A model generated the notes under the pieces. That model worked only from the letters and a program-made list of their open reading frames with translations, searched no databases and was not told where the DNA came from. A program made the position numbers and the translations under genes. A stretch of DNA of 64,000 nucleotides from contig NZ_BMER01000001.1 in the NCBI RefSeq assembly GCF_014636865.1, positions 2,468,718-2,532,717 on the forward strand, read 5' to 3'. Below are positions 52,387 to 62,400 of the stretch, in pieces. Source of the DNA: Parapedobacter pyrenivorans (lineage in GTDB: Bacteria; Bacteroidota; Bacteroidia; Sphingobacteriales; Sphingobacteriaceae). Every line of letters begins with the position of its first letter. Position 1 is the first letter of the stretch.

Positions 52387-54516
52387 ATGGATTTTTCTGG
52401 GCGGGTTCTTTTTTTTGTGATCTTGGTAGGACAAGTCTGGTGCTTACCTGTACAATCGCAGCAAGCGAGTGGAAGTAAACGTCCCCATATTGTATTGGTT
52501 ATGGCCGACGATTTGGGGTACTCGGATATCGGTTGTTACGGAGGCGAAGTACAGACGCCCAATCTTGATCGCCTCGCGGCCGACGGAATACGGTACAAAC
52601 AGTTTTATAATGCCGCCCGATGCTGCCCCACGCGTGCGTCCTTAATTAGCGGACTTTATCCCCACCAAGCCGGCATGGGTTGGATGGCTGCTGCAGATCT
52701 GGGTACGCCGCCTTATCAGGGTAATCTGAATGACAAGGCGGTTACGATTGCCGAAGTATTGCGAATGGCCGGCTACCGCACGTATATGACCGGGAAATGG
52801 CATTTAACCAACGAACGGAAAATTGACGGGATGGTCACAGATAATTGGCCTTTGCAACGTGGGTTTGACCGCTATTTCGGGATTGTACCCGGCGGAGCCA
52901 ATTATTTTACGCCCGTCGTGTACAGTGGGAACCAGCGGTATAAAGCACCTGAGGATTTTTACCTCACTGATGCCATCAGCGATACAAGTGTCCAATACAT
53001 CGGTGATCACTTCACAAAGCATCCGGATAAACCCCTGTTTATGTACGTAGCCTATACCGCCCCGCATTGGCCGTTGCACGCCTTGCAGCAGGACATTGAC
53101 AAGTATAAACATGTTTATCAAGCAGGCTGGGATAAGCTGCGCGTGCAGCGTTTCGAGAAACAGCAACAAATCGGCTTGTTTCCGGCCACTGCAACACTTT
53201 CCGCGCGGGACGCCACCGTACCCGCGTGGGATGGATTATCTGCAGACCAAAAGGAAGATATGGCAATGCGCATGGCAACCTATGCCGCTCAGATCGATAA
53301 TATGGATCAGGGTATTGGCCGAATCATCCAGACGTTGGAGTCGGAAGGCCAGTTGGACAACACGTTGTTCATTTTCCTGAGTGACAATGGCGCCTGCGCA
53401 GAATTTATAAGCAGCGGTAAACGTAAAGCGGCAGACGGAAAAGAAGATACGTTTGAAAGCTATCGGATAAATTGGGCGAATTTGAGCAGTACACCCTTCA
53501 AGGAGTATAAACACTATACGTACGAGGGAGGTATTGCTACACCGCTGATTGTACACTGGCCGAAGGGGGTGGATATGGAACTCCACAATACGTTGGTCAG
53601 CCGGTATGGCCACTTGACAGACATCATGCCGACCTGTGTCGATGTCTCGGGAGCAACCTATCCGTCGGAAATGAACGGTAAGACCATTCAACCGATGGAA
53701 GGCAAGAGTCTCGCGCCGCATTTTGCGGGCCTCGATAACCATCGGGGTAAAATCTTCTGGGAGCATGAAGCAAACATCGCGATGCGCGATGGAAAATGGA
53801 AGCTGGTCGCCAAGACCCCCGAAGGGGAGTCCTTTGACCCGCAGGATCTCCATTTATACAACTTGGAGGATGACCCGATTGAATTGACGGATCTAGCTAT
53901 TAGCGAACCCAAACGGGTAAAGCGCATGTATGCGGAATGGCAGGTCTGGGCGATGCAGATTGGCGCATTCCCGTTAGATACCCGCAATTATGGACTCCGG
54001 GCGCAGACATACCGAAGAGTTATCAACGGCGGGTTCGATGACAACCTCGGCGGCTGGAAAACCCCCGCAGGTGCCGGTGCAACCGTTTCCATCGATACAA
54101 CCGGGAAGCTTACAGGTTCCAAATCAGCGTATGTGGCGATAACGAACGCTGACACGGAATCAGCCGACATGATATTGTCCTGGCCTTTCCCCGGTAAAAA
54201 GGGAGAACGTTTTGAGGTCGGAATGACCGCTGTCGCCACCAAGCAATCGGGCTGCTACTTGCGACTGGAACAGGTCGGTCCAGGCGGGGCACCACTGACG
54301 GATGAAGAAATCGCGGTAGAGACGAATCCGAAACAAACACAGTTTGTATCCGGACCGTTGCCCGCGGATGGGCAATACCGGCTGGCCTTCTATTTTGAAG
54401 GACCTAGTGAGGATACCGAGTTTTGGATAGACGATGTCGTCCTTAGGCCCGTGCAAAGCGAGCAGGTAACCATGGTAAAAGAAAGCAAATTAACATTAAC
54501 CGATGATACGTTTTAA
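52387..54516 (+). CDS. Arylsulfatase-type sulfatase with C-terminal carbohydrate-binding-like domain
   Basis: Hydrolyses sulfate esters, probably on the glycan imported by the neighbouring SusCD. 709 aa. The signal peptide is at about 1-25. The S1 sulfatase fold starts at HIVLVMADDLGYSDIGCYGG. C79 in CCPTRASLISG is the residue converted to formylglycine (CxPxR). MTGKWHL, HWPLHAL and FIFLSDNGACAEF are metal and active-site segments. Beyond the sulfatase core, about 150 extra residues (550-700: NGGFDDNLGGW, FWIDDVVLRPV) resemble a CBM4/9-like beta-sandwich, an unusual addition. Maturation needs an anSME-type enzyme, not in the window. It overlaps the next sulfatase gene by 14 nt. Confidence 0.93.
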   Translation: MDFSGRVLFFVILVGQVWCLPVQSQQASGSKRPHIVLVMADDLGYSDIGCYGGEVQTPNLDRLAADGIRYKQFYNAARCCPTRASLISGLYPHQAGMGWMAAADLGTPPYQGNLNDKAVTIAEVLRMAGYRTYMTGKWHLTNERKIDGMVTDNWPLQRGFDRYFGIVPGGANYFTPVVYSGNQRYKAPEDFYLTDAISDTSVQYIGDHFTKHPDKPLFMYVAYTAPHWPLHALQQDIDKYKHVYQAGWDKLRVQRFEKQQQIGLFPATATLSARDATVPAWDGLSADQKEDMAMRMATYAAQIDNMDQGIGRIIQTLESEGQLDNTLFIFLSDNGACAEFISSGKRKAADGKEDTFESYRINWANLSSTPFKEYKHYTYEGGIATPLIVHWPKGVDMELHNTLVSRYGHLTDIMPTCVDVSGATYPSEMNGKTIQPMEGKSLAPHFAGLDNHRGKIFWEHEANIAMRDGKWKLVAKTPEGESFDPQDLHLYNLEDDPIELTDLAISEPKRVKRMYAEWQVWAMQIGAFPLDTRNYGLRAQTYRRVINGGFDDNLGGWKTPAGAGATVSIDTTGKLTGSKSAYVAITNADTESADMILSWPFPGKKGERFEVGMTAVATKQSGCYLRLEQVGPGGAPLTDEEIAVETNPKQTQFVSGPLPADGQYRLAFYFEGPSEDTEFWIDDVVLRPVQSEQVTMVKESKLTLTDDTF

Positions 54517-56146
54517 AGCGCTAATAAGCTATCTACTGACGATATGCACGGCGGTATCCTGTCAGGATCAAACGGAGCCCGGTAAGCCAAATATTATCCT
54601 GATCATGTCGGACGATATGGGCTATTCGGACATTGGTTGTTATGGTGGTGAAATCGAAACACCGGTGTTGGACGGTTTGGCCGAAAGCGGGGTGAGATTC
54701 ACCCAATTTTACAATGGTGCGCGGTGTTGTCCGACAAGAGCGTCGTTGATCAGCGGGTTATATCCGCATCAAACCGGAATCGGGCACATGACCAATCCGT
54801 CCGAAAACTTCGAAGTCCATGATTATGACGTACCCGGATACCGCGGAGAACTCAGCCAACAAACGAACACGTTGGCCGAGGTACTTAAGACAGCGGGCTA
54901 CCGCACGTTGATGACCGGCAAATGGCATTTGGGGATGGAGCACCGTGAACAATGGCCATTGCAGCGGGGATTCGATCGGTTCTATGGTATCTTGGACGGA
55001 GCCAGCAATTACTTTCAACCCGTGTATCCGAGGGGAATTACATTGGACAATGACCCGGTGGATGTGCAGGATTCAACGTATTACACGACAGATGCGTTTA
55101 CCGACTATGCCATCCGTTTCATCAATGAAGGACAGGAGGCAAACGAGCGGTCGCCTTTTTTCCTCTATTTAGCCTATACGGCGCCCCATTGGCCCTTACA
55201 GGCGCCGAAATCGGTTATCGACAAGTACCGCGAGCGGTATCATCAGGGATGGGAAGCCATACGAGGCGAGCGGTACGAGAAAATGATCGAATTGGGCTTG
55301 GTTGATCCATCTTGGCGATTAAGTCCCGCTGATGGGCTGGATTGGGATACATTGAGTTCGGAAAAGCGGGCGGATTTGGCGCTCCGGCGCGCCATTTACG
55401 CTGCACAAGTCGACCAGATGGACCGCAACATCGGCCGTTTGGTCGACTACCTGAAGACGAACGGGCTGTTCGAGAATACGTTGATTGTCTTTATCAATGA
55501 TAACGGGGCCTGTGCGGAAGGGGGGATGCTGGGAGGAGGTAAGTCCGAGCAACTGGAAACAAAAGCGGGGTATTTCCTGACGTATGGCCAAAGTTGGGCT
55601 AATGCATCCAATACACCGTACCGGGAGTACAAGCATTGGGTGCACGAAGGCGGCATTTCGTCGCCGCTCATTGCGCATTGGCCGGCAGGGATCTCCGCTT
55701 CGCTCCGGGGGACACTGATCAACGAATATGGCTTTCTCCCCGATATCATGGCAACTTTCGCTGATATCTCGGGTGCATCCTATCCATCAGCGCGAAAGGG
55801 CAAGCCGGTGCCTTCAATGGTTGGTGAAAGTTTCCTTCCGTTGTTGAAAGGAAGCAACGCGCCTATTCATGACCAACCGATATTCTGGGAGCATGAGGGG
55901 AATAAGGCCGTACGTTTGGGCAACTACAAAGCGGTGATGAAATGGGAGGAAAACAAGCCCGAAAAATGGGAGCTTTATGATTTGTCGAAAGATAGAACCG
56001 AATTAAATGACCTGAGTGGGAAAGAGCCGGACCGCTTGGCCTCATTCGTCGCTGGTTGGGAAGAATGGGCCCGGACACACCAAGTGCGTCCTTGGGAGGA
56101 GATGCTAGCTCGTCTGCGGGCGAACCAGCGCCGCACAAACGAATAA
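54503..56146 (+). CDS. Arylsulfatase-type sulfatase (lipoprotein)
   Basis: 547 aa, second sulfatase of the locus and clearly a paralogue of the first. A lipoprotein signal (LISYLLTICTAVSC) suggests membrane anchoring. Core motifs are NIILIMSDDMGYSDIGCYGG, C75 in CCPTRASLISG (formylglycine site), MTGKWHLG, HWPLQAP and VFINDNGACAEGG. It lacks the C-terminal binding domain of its neighbour. The two genes overlap by 14 nt and are translated from one mRNA, so two different sulfate positions on one glycan are a reasonable guess. A bidirectional terminator follows. Confidence 0.94.
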   Translation: MIRFKALISYLLTICTAVSCQDQTEPGKPNIILIMSDDMGYSDIGCYGGEIETPVLDGLAESGVRFTQFYNGARCCPTRASLISGLYPHQTGIGHMTNPSENFEVHDYDVPGYRGELSQQTNTLAEVLKTAGYRTLMTGKWHLGMEHREQWPLQRGFDRFYGILDGASNYFQPVYPRGITLDNDPVDVQDSTYYTTDAFTDYAIRFINEGQEANERSPFFLYLAYTAPHWPLQAPKSVIDKYRERYHQGWEAIRGERYEKMIELGLVDPSWRLSPADGLDWDTLSSEKRADLALRRAIYAAQVDQMDRNIGRLVDYLKTNGLFENTLIVFINDNGACAEGGMLGGGKSEQLETKAGYFLTYGQSWANASNTPYREYKHWVHEGGISSPLIAHWPAGISASLRGTLINEYGFLPDIMATFADISGASYPSARKGKPVPSMVGESFLPLLKGSNAPIHDQPIFWEHEGNKAVRLGNYKAVMKWEENKPEKWELYDLSKDRTELNDLSGKEPDRLASFVAGWEEWARTHQVRPWEEMLARLRANQRRTNE

Positions 56147-56167
56147 CAGGGGCAACTGCCCCTGTTT
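56145..56167. terminator. Bidirectional terminator after the sulfatase operon
   Basis: AACAGGGGC (56145-56153) and GCCCCTGTT (56158-56166) form a perfect 9-bp stem with loop AACT, lying between convergent genes. T-richness on the plus side is short. Confidence 0.6.
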
Positions 56168-56172
56168 ACCTA

Positions 56173-57210
56173 TTAATTCTCACCGAGCGCAGTCCGTATT
56201 TTGGGAGCGATTTTGGTGCCGTAGATTTCGATGGATTTCATTAGCATTTTATGAGAAGGCGCGCCCATATCCATATGTGCTGCAAACCGGGTGAGCCCAA
56301 ATTGCTCCTGCATATATAGGATTTTTTCGACCATCGCCTCGGGTTCCCCGATGAATAGGGCCCCGTTTTTGGATTTCCCGAAGTCAAATTGCGTGCGTTG
56401 GTAGGGCGGCCAGCCCCGCGACCTGCCCACCCGATCCATCTGAGCTGCATATAATGGATAGTACTCCTTGCTTAGCACCGCATCGTCATCACCGAAAAGG
56501 GCGTGTGAATGGATACCAACTCGGAGTTGTGACGGATCATGGCCATGCTCCAGGTAGGTTTTCTTGTATAATTCGAAGAGGGGTTTGAACTGTGCGGGCG
56601 AGCCGCCGATGATAGCAATCATCAACGGTAGGCCCAGTTTGCCTGCTCTGACAACGGATTGCGGTGTTCCGCCGACGGCTATCCAAATGGAAAGGTCGTT
56701 GTTTACCGCCCTCGGTAGCACCTGTTGGTCGTCAAGCGACGCTCTGAATTTCCCATTCCACGTTACGCGGTCGTTTTTGTTGATAGCGAGTAGTAAATCC
56801 AATTTCTCGGCGAATAGTGCATCATAGTCCTGTAGGTTATAACCGAAAAGTGGAAAAGATTCAATAAAGCTACCCCTTCCGGCCATGAGTTCTGCCCGTC
56901 CGCCCGATAGGAGGTCGATCGTGGCAAAATTCTGGTACAGCTTCACCGGGTCGGCCGAGCTGATCACGGATACAGCGCTCCCCAGCTTGATGCGCTTGGT
57001 AATCGTGGCTGCAGCGGCCAATATGATTTCCGGACTGGAAACAACGTAGTCCGGGCGGTGATGTTCGCCGATGCCAAAATAGTCCAGTCCTACTTCATCC
57101 ATCAGTTTGATTTCTTCGAGAAGTTCGGTCAGCCGCTCGCCGGCAGGCCTGAATTTGCCGGTGGCAAGATCCATCCGATTATCCCCAAACATACTAATTC
57201 CTAATTCCAT
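56173..57210 (-). CDS. LLM-class flavin-dependent oxidoreductase
   Basis: 345 aa protein of the bacterial luciferase-like family, using FMN or F420 for mono-oxygenation or oxidation of an unknown substrate. MELGISMFGDN, EEIKLMDEVGLDYFGIGEHH, PEIILAAAATITKRIKLGSA and GRAELMAGRGSFIESFPLFG are typical of the FMN-type subgroup. The start is ATG 57210, preceded by a perfect AGGAGG at four-base spacing, rare in these genomes. It has no evident connection with the flanking SusCD loci. Confidence 0.9.
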   Translation of the reverse strand: MELGISMFGDNRMDLATGKFRPAGERLTELLEEIKLMDEVGLDYFGIGEHHRPDYVVSSPEIILAAAATITKRIKLGSAVSVISSADPVKLYQNFATIDLLSGGRAELMAGRGSFIESFPLFGYNLQDYDALFAEKLDLLLAINKNDRVTWNGKFRASLDDQQVLPRAVNNDLSIWIAVGGTPQSVVRAGKLGLPLMIAIIGGSPAQFKPLFELYKKTYLEHGHDPSQLRVGIHSHALFGDDDAVLSKEYYPLYAAQMDRVGRSRGWPPYQRTQFDFGKSKNGALFIGEPEAMVEKILYMQEQFGLTRFAAHMDMGAPSHKMLMKSIEIYGTKIAPKIRTALGEN

Positions 57211-57313
57211 GTTTCCTCCTTGTTTGACCACAAAAGTAAGCAAGATGGCCGTGTATGGCATTGACCTAGGTTAAGAAAAGGGACGTGGGGTGAGCGGTGG
57301 TATTTCAGGTTTT

Positions 57314-57343
57314 TTGTTTCTCCCGGGATATGCATTACTTTTG
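57314..57343 (+). promoter_or_regulatory. Promoter of the second ECF sigma gene
   Basis: TTG (57314-57316), a 19-nt spacer and TACTTTTG (57336-57343) give a full consensus promoter; ATG 57367 follows 23 nt later. Confidence 0.65.
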
Positions 57344-57366
57344 CCTCTGAATTATAAAGCCAATGC

Positions 57367-57969
57367 ATGCCAGATATTCTTGCTTCGGTGGATGAAGTGC
57401 AGTTGCTGCTTCGACTGAGAGATGGTGACGATCTGGCTTTCGGACAGATTTATGACCGGTATAAGGCTCGGTTGGGATACAGTCTGCTCCGCCTGTTGAA
57501 GTCGGAAGTACTTGCAGAAGAGTTATTGCAGGATGTATTTATGAAGGTATGGGAGCATCGTGCAGCCATTGATCCTACGCGATCCTTTAAGGCATACCTT
57601 TATCGCATTGCCGAGAACATGGCGTATGATTTCTTTCGGAGAGCGGCGAGGGAGAAGGAGATTCTCCAGGAAATTATCGCGGCAAACACGGAGCTTTATA
57701 CCCACGTGGAGGAATCGCTGTTAAAAAAAGAAAACATCGCTTTTTTAGAGCGATTACTTGCCCAATTGCCGAGCCAGCGCAAGAAAATATTCGTGGCCTG
57801 CAAGCTTGAAGGAAAGAGTTATAAGGAAGTCGCTGAGGAATTCGGAATATCGACCACGACGGTCAACGACCACATACAAAAGGCCATGGAATGCCTAAAA
57901 GCCAATATTCACCGCATACCGGTTATGCAATTAACAGGCCTGCTAGTCAGTTTCTTCCTGGAAAAATAA
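57367..57969 (+). CDS. ECF sigma factor of the second SusCD locus
   Basis: 200 aa FecI-like sigma factor. Region 2 is at about 25-100 (FGQIYDRYKARLGYSLLRLL, LAEELLQDVFMKVWEHR, YLYRIAENMAYDFFRR) and region 4 at about 130-185 (LLAQLPSQRKKIFVACKLEG, SYKEVAEEFGISTTTVNDHI). A hydrophobic C-terminal tail (VMQLTGLLVSFFLEK) matches the habit of this sigma group. An intrinsic terminator lies only nine bases after the stop, before fecR. Confidence 0.93.
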   Translation: MPDILASVDEVQLLLRLRDGDDLAFGQIYDRYKARLGYSLLRLLKSEVLAEELLQDVFMKVWEHRAAIDPTRSFKAYLYRIAENMAYDFFRRAAREKEILQEIIAANTELYTHVEESLLKKENIAFLERLLAQLPSQRKKIFVACKLEGKSYKEVAEEFGISTTTVNDHIQKAMECLKANIHRIPVMQLTGLLVSFFLEK

Positions 57970-57977
57970 AAAAAATG

Positions 57978-58000
57978 AAATCACAGCCGTGATTTTTTTT
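57978..58000 (+). terminator. Intrinsic terminator between sigma and fecR of the second locus
   Basis: AAATCAC (57978-57984) and GTGATTT (57989-57995) pair around AGCC, followed by T to 58000 (eight in total). It separates the sigma gene from its anti-sigma gene. Confidence 0.75.
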
Positions 58001-58042
58001 CTGCCATCCGTAATAGCATAAAATAACCACGTTATAAATGCT

Positions 58043-59269
58043 ATGGGTAATCCAGGAGACAGCGATGTTTTATTTGAAAAATACCTATCTGGCGCATGTA
58101 CGCCGGCAGAAATCGAATCGCTATTTCAGCGATTTGGCGTAGACGCCGATGAAGGAACGTTAAGGCGGTTGATTCAAAATGCATTGTTTGATGAGGAAAA
58201 CGCCAATCCGCTGCTTGGACCGCAAGTGACGGCATTCACGGAGCGGGTGGGCGACCGGCTCTCCAAGGAAATATCACAGCAGCATTCAATAGAAGCCCCC
58301 ATCCTTACCTTGCACCTTAGGAAATGGCGAACTGTTGCAGCTGTCCTGGTCGCGTTTCTGTCTTTAGGTACTCTTGGGTATTTTCTGATGGAGAAAAATA
58401 GGCAGCAAGTCGTACAAGCAACCAGCAAATACGGTGGCGAAGTATTGCCCGGTGGTAACCGGGCCACGCTCACCTTGGCCGATGGACGAACCGTGGAGTT
58501 GAACGCAAATCAGGAAGGTATCGTGGTCGGAGATGAAATTACATATGATAACGGTACATTAGTATTGGAACAAGGTGTCGCGGACAAGGAGCTGGGGCAA
58601 GAAGATGAGCAAACGGCATTGGCGGTCGAAGATTTACAACTTACAACCCCGAAAGGCGGCCAATATCAAATTACACTACCCGATGGATCGAGGGTGTGGC
58701 TTAATTCGGCATCTACATTGAGATATCCATCTCGATTCGATAGTAAGGAGCGTGTCGTAGAATTAGAAGGGGAAGCATATTTTGAGATCAGTGAACAAAA
58801 GATCCCCTTCTTGGTGCGCACTCAAAGGCAGATTGTAGAAGTCCTAGGTACGCGATTCAATATTTCAGCGTATTTGGATGATGAAGAAACGAAAACCACG
58901 TTGGTGGTAGGGAGCGTTCAGGTGGCGTCTGCAGGACAACGGGATTCGAGGCTATTGCGCCCAAATCAACAAGCCACGCTCCGCGGCACTGTGCTGTCCG
59001 TGAAAGAAGTAGATGTCGATACCTATATTGATTGGAAAAACGGTCTATTCAGCTTTCAGGAGACGAGTTTGCAAGATGCGATGACTCAGCTGAGTCGCTG
59101 GTACGACTTGGAGGTGACATATGACGGGAACGTACCTGCAACGTATTTTTTTGGAAGAATTAGACGGGATAACAGCTTAAGCAACGTATTGAAAATACTG
59201 CAAAAAAGTGGACTGAATTTTAGGATTGCAAACGTGGAGGGCAAAAACCGACTGATCGTGCTTCCTTAA
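58043..59269 (+). CDS. FecR-type anti-sigma factor
   Basis: 408 aa. The cytoplasmic N-terminus (about 1-92, LFEKYLSGACTPAEIESLFQ) is followed by one helix (about 96-114, TVAAVLVAFLSLGTLGYFL). The periplasmic FecR domain (about 130-315) has TPKGGQYQITLPDGSRVWLN, LEGEAYFEISEQ and EVLGTRFNISAY. The DUF4974 domain (about 330-405) has DWKNGLFSFQETSLQDAMTQ and LSRWYDLEV. It couples the STN-bearing SusC downstream with the ECF sigma upstream. An intrinsic terminator precedes it and no TAnnTTTG box is seen in the 42-nt remainder, so it relies on read-through or on a sigma-specific promoter. Confidence 0.93.
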   Translation: MGNPGDSDVLFEKYLSGACTPAEIESLFQRFGVDADEGTLRRLIQNALFDEENANPLLGPQVTAFTERVGDRLSKEISQQHSIEAPILTLHLRKWRTVAAVLVAFLSLGTLGYFLMEKNRQQVVQATSKYGGEVLPGGNRATLTLADGRTVELNANQEGIVVGDEITYDNGTLVLEQGVADKELGQEDEQTALAVEDLQLTTPKGGQYQITLPDGSRVWLNSASTLRYPSRFDSKERVVELEGEAYFEISEQKIPFLVRTQRQIVEVLGTRFNISAYLDDEETKTTLVVGSVQVASAGQRDSRLLRPNQQATLRGTVLSVKEVDVDTYIDWKNGLFSFQETSLQDAMTQLSRWYDLEVTYDGNVPATYFFGRIRRDNSLSNVLKILQKSGLNFRIANVEGKNRLIVLP

Positions 59270-59361
59270 TTTAAAACTGTTTATAAATAACCATCATTAA
59301 CCCATTAAATTGAAGAACGTATGAACGAAACACCGACTTAAGTAAGTGAATACGGGTCCGT

Positions 59362-59395
59362 AAAAAAACCGAATAGTGGTCGCGACACTATCCGG
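59362..59395 (-). terminator. Minus-strand intrinsic terminator in the second fecR-susC gap
   Basis: On the minus strand CCGGATAGTG (59395-59386) pairs with CACTATTCGG (59378-59369) around TCGCGAC with one mismatch, followed by seven U (59368-59362). Outer repeats ATACGGGTCC (59350-59359) and GGATCCGTAT (59405-59414) could extend the structure. No minus-strand gene needs it. Confidence 0.65.
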
Positions 59396-59467
59396 TCAAA
59401 TGTTGGATCCGTATACAGAAGCTGGTAGAAACCAGCATCAATATAACCATTTAGAAAACATCCAAAC
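59362..59467 (-). ncRNA. Predicted antisense RNA over the second susC leader (DonS-like)
   Basis: A minus-strand box TATGTTTG (59479-59472) touches the susC ATG at 59479, and the minus-strand terminator ends at 59362. The predicted RNA is about 106 nt, against about 107 nt at the first locus. An internal hairpin GCTGG/CCAGC lies near 59420-59440. No good -33 element is visible, which lowers confidence. Position and size fit the DonS class of susC antisense RNAs known in Bacteroides. Confidence 0.5.
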
Positions 59468-59478
59468 AGTACAAACAT

Positions 59479-62400
59479 ATGAATTTTTATCCATGTGTTA
59501 GAGGTTGGTATAAACCTTTGACTTACCAATTACTGCTAATTATGAAATTGGCAATTTTTCTGACATTCTTGACCGTTTTGCAAGCCGCCGCAACCGGCTA
59601 TGCACAACGCATCACGATGAAAGCGAGTAACATATCCCTAAATGATGCGATGGAGAATGTACAAGCCCAAACAGGCTACTTGTTTTTCTTTAGCGGCAAG
59701 GATGTGGCTTATACACGTGTCGATGCAAATATTGCAGACGCTGAATTGAAAACAGCTATGAATATCCTACTGGACGGACTGCCGTTTACTTGGACGCTGG
59801 AGGACGAAACGATTATCATTTCACGGACGAGAAATGAACAGTCAAAAAAGAAAATAGCGGTAAGCCCTGACACCCAACAATTAACGGTAACCGGCGCGGT
59901 AAAAGATGAGACCGGTAGTCCACTGGCGGGAGCTACTGTGACAGTTAAGGGGGCATCAGCAGCTGTTACTGCTAACGAGCAAGGAGCCTACACGATTGAG
60001 GTGCCCAATAGAGCCGGTACACTGGTATTCACCATGGTTGGCTTCGATGCTGTGGAGCGGCCGATAAATGGGCTTTCTATCATTAATGTAACGATGAGGG
60101 CCGCTGTCAGCGACCTGGAGGAAGTGGTGGTGGTCGGGTATGGCACCATGCGTAAATCGGACTTGACCGGATCTGTGGCGCAAATTAAGTCGGAGGATAT
60201 CCAAGCAGTACCGGTTTACAATATGGAGCAGGCGCTGAAGGGGCGTGCGGCGGGTGTGCAGGTCACGCAGAACTCTGGGCAGCCAGGAGGCAGGATAGAA
60301 GTCCGCGTGCGTGGTGGAAATTCGATGATCGGCAGTAATCAGCCGCTGTATGTCGTAGACGGCTTTCCCGTAACTGGCGGAATTAATTTTCTCAACCCCG
60401 CGGATATCGAATCCATCGATATTCTGAAAGATGCGTCCGCTACGGCTATTTATGGAGCCCGAGGTGCCAATGGTGTGGTGATCATCACCTCCAAAAAAGG
60501 GAAGGCAGGGCAAGCGGGTCGCATAGAACTGAATAGCTTTTACGGCATTCAGCAGGAAACCAAGCGCTACGACTTGCTTAATGCCAAGGAATATGCCATA
60601 ATTGCAAATGAATGGTTGAGAAATGGTGGCCAGGAACCCTACTTCAATGTTGATGAGGTGGAAAATCCAGGTACCGATTGGCAGGATGCGGTGCTACGTA
60701 CTGCGCCGATTCAGGATCATACGCTCACATTCTCAGGGGGCTCGGAAAAGACGCAGTATTCTGTATCCGGCAATTACTACGGACAGGACGGAATCTTAAT
60801 CAATTCGGGCGTGAAGCGCGGATCGGCACGTGTTAATCTCGGGCATGATATCAAAAATTGGTTGCGTTTCAATGTAAATCTCAACCTTTCGCGGCGGGAG
60901 CAGCTTGTAGTACCGGTCAATAACGGCTACCGGGGTGGAGGCTCTGTATTATCGGGTGCTGCCTCGGCGCCCCCAACGCTGCCGGTATACGATGAAAACG
61001 GACTCCCTACGCAGATTGAGCGGTTTTACAGTTTTGGCTCGTCCGATATGCGCAACCCGCTGATTTTTGCGGAAGACAAAACCACGACCTTAGGCAATAT
61101 CGTGATTGGTAATACGGGCTTGGATGTCAAATTGACGGAAAATCTGGTATTCCGTTCAATGGTCGGATTGGAATACGCCAATTCGCTGGCCGATCAGTTT
61201 ACGCCCATCATATTCGAAACAGATCGTGGCTATGCAAGGCAACGCACCGATTACCGGAGCTCTTTCCTGAATGAAAATACACTGACCTATACGAAGGATT
61301 TCGATGACATTCATCGGTTGACCGTATTGGGCGGCTATACCTACCAAACAAACAGGAACCGGTATTTCGAGGCACAGGTGTCCGGTCTGCCGGGCAATAC
61401 CACTGAAAATTATGACCTTTCGGCTGCGGAGACCATTAATCCACCTACATCAGCTATTTCGGAGTGGGTGCTGGCATCCTGGCTAGCCCGTGCCAATTAT
61501 TCTTTTGCGGGTAAGTATTTGTTGACCGCCAGCCTACGGGCAGATGGCTCTTCCCGTTTCGGAAACAATAATAAGTGGGCAGCATTTCCATCGGCAGCAG
61601 TTGCGTGGAGAATTTCAGAAGAAGCATTCATGGAAGATGTGACAGTTGTCAACGACCTGAAGTTGCGGGCAAGCTATGGAGTAACGGGCAATACCGCGTT
61701 AGATCCCTATCAGTCATTGGACCGGATGGAAGCGGTACGCACCATTTATGGCGACAATGAAGAAATAGTCGGTTATGTCCCTAATGGCATTGCCAATGAA
61801 GACTTAAAATGGGAAACAACTGCGCAGACCGACGTTGGTTTGGATATCAGTTTCTGGAATAGCCGCCTGAATGTAACAGCCGACTATTACTGGAAATATA
61901 CGACAGACCTGTTGGCTTCGGTTCCGTTGCCACCTTCCGTAGGGTTTGGATCTATGTTTCAGAACGTCGGGGAAATCCAGAATCAAGGATTTGAGTTGGG
62001 GGTAAATGGAGATGTACTAACTGGTGACTGGAAGTGGAACGTGGCTGCCATGCTGGCGTCCAATAAAAATGAAGTCGTGAAAATTGCGGGCGGAAGTGAT
62101 ATTTACAGTGCTGGCCAAGCTGCAGTATGGTCCAGCACGAACATTGCCCGTGAAGGTGAGCCGCTGGGCGCTCTCTTCGGCTACCGGGAAGACGGGCTTA
62201 CCGAAAATGGACTGATCAAATATAAAGACACCAATGGCGACGGGACGGTCAATGCTCAAGACCGGGTGATTCTCGGGAATCCTACGCCCGACTGGATATA
62301 CAGCTTGAATTCGACACTCTCCTACAAAGGAGTCAACCTGAATATTTTCTTGGAAGGTGTGCAGGGCAATGAGATTTTCAATGCGACCAATGGTACGCAC

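Noticed and set aside
57978-58042. Separate promoter for the second fecR
   Set aside because: No TAnnTTTG box is present in the 42 nt before the ATG; an ECF-type promoter cannot be judged from one sequence.
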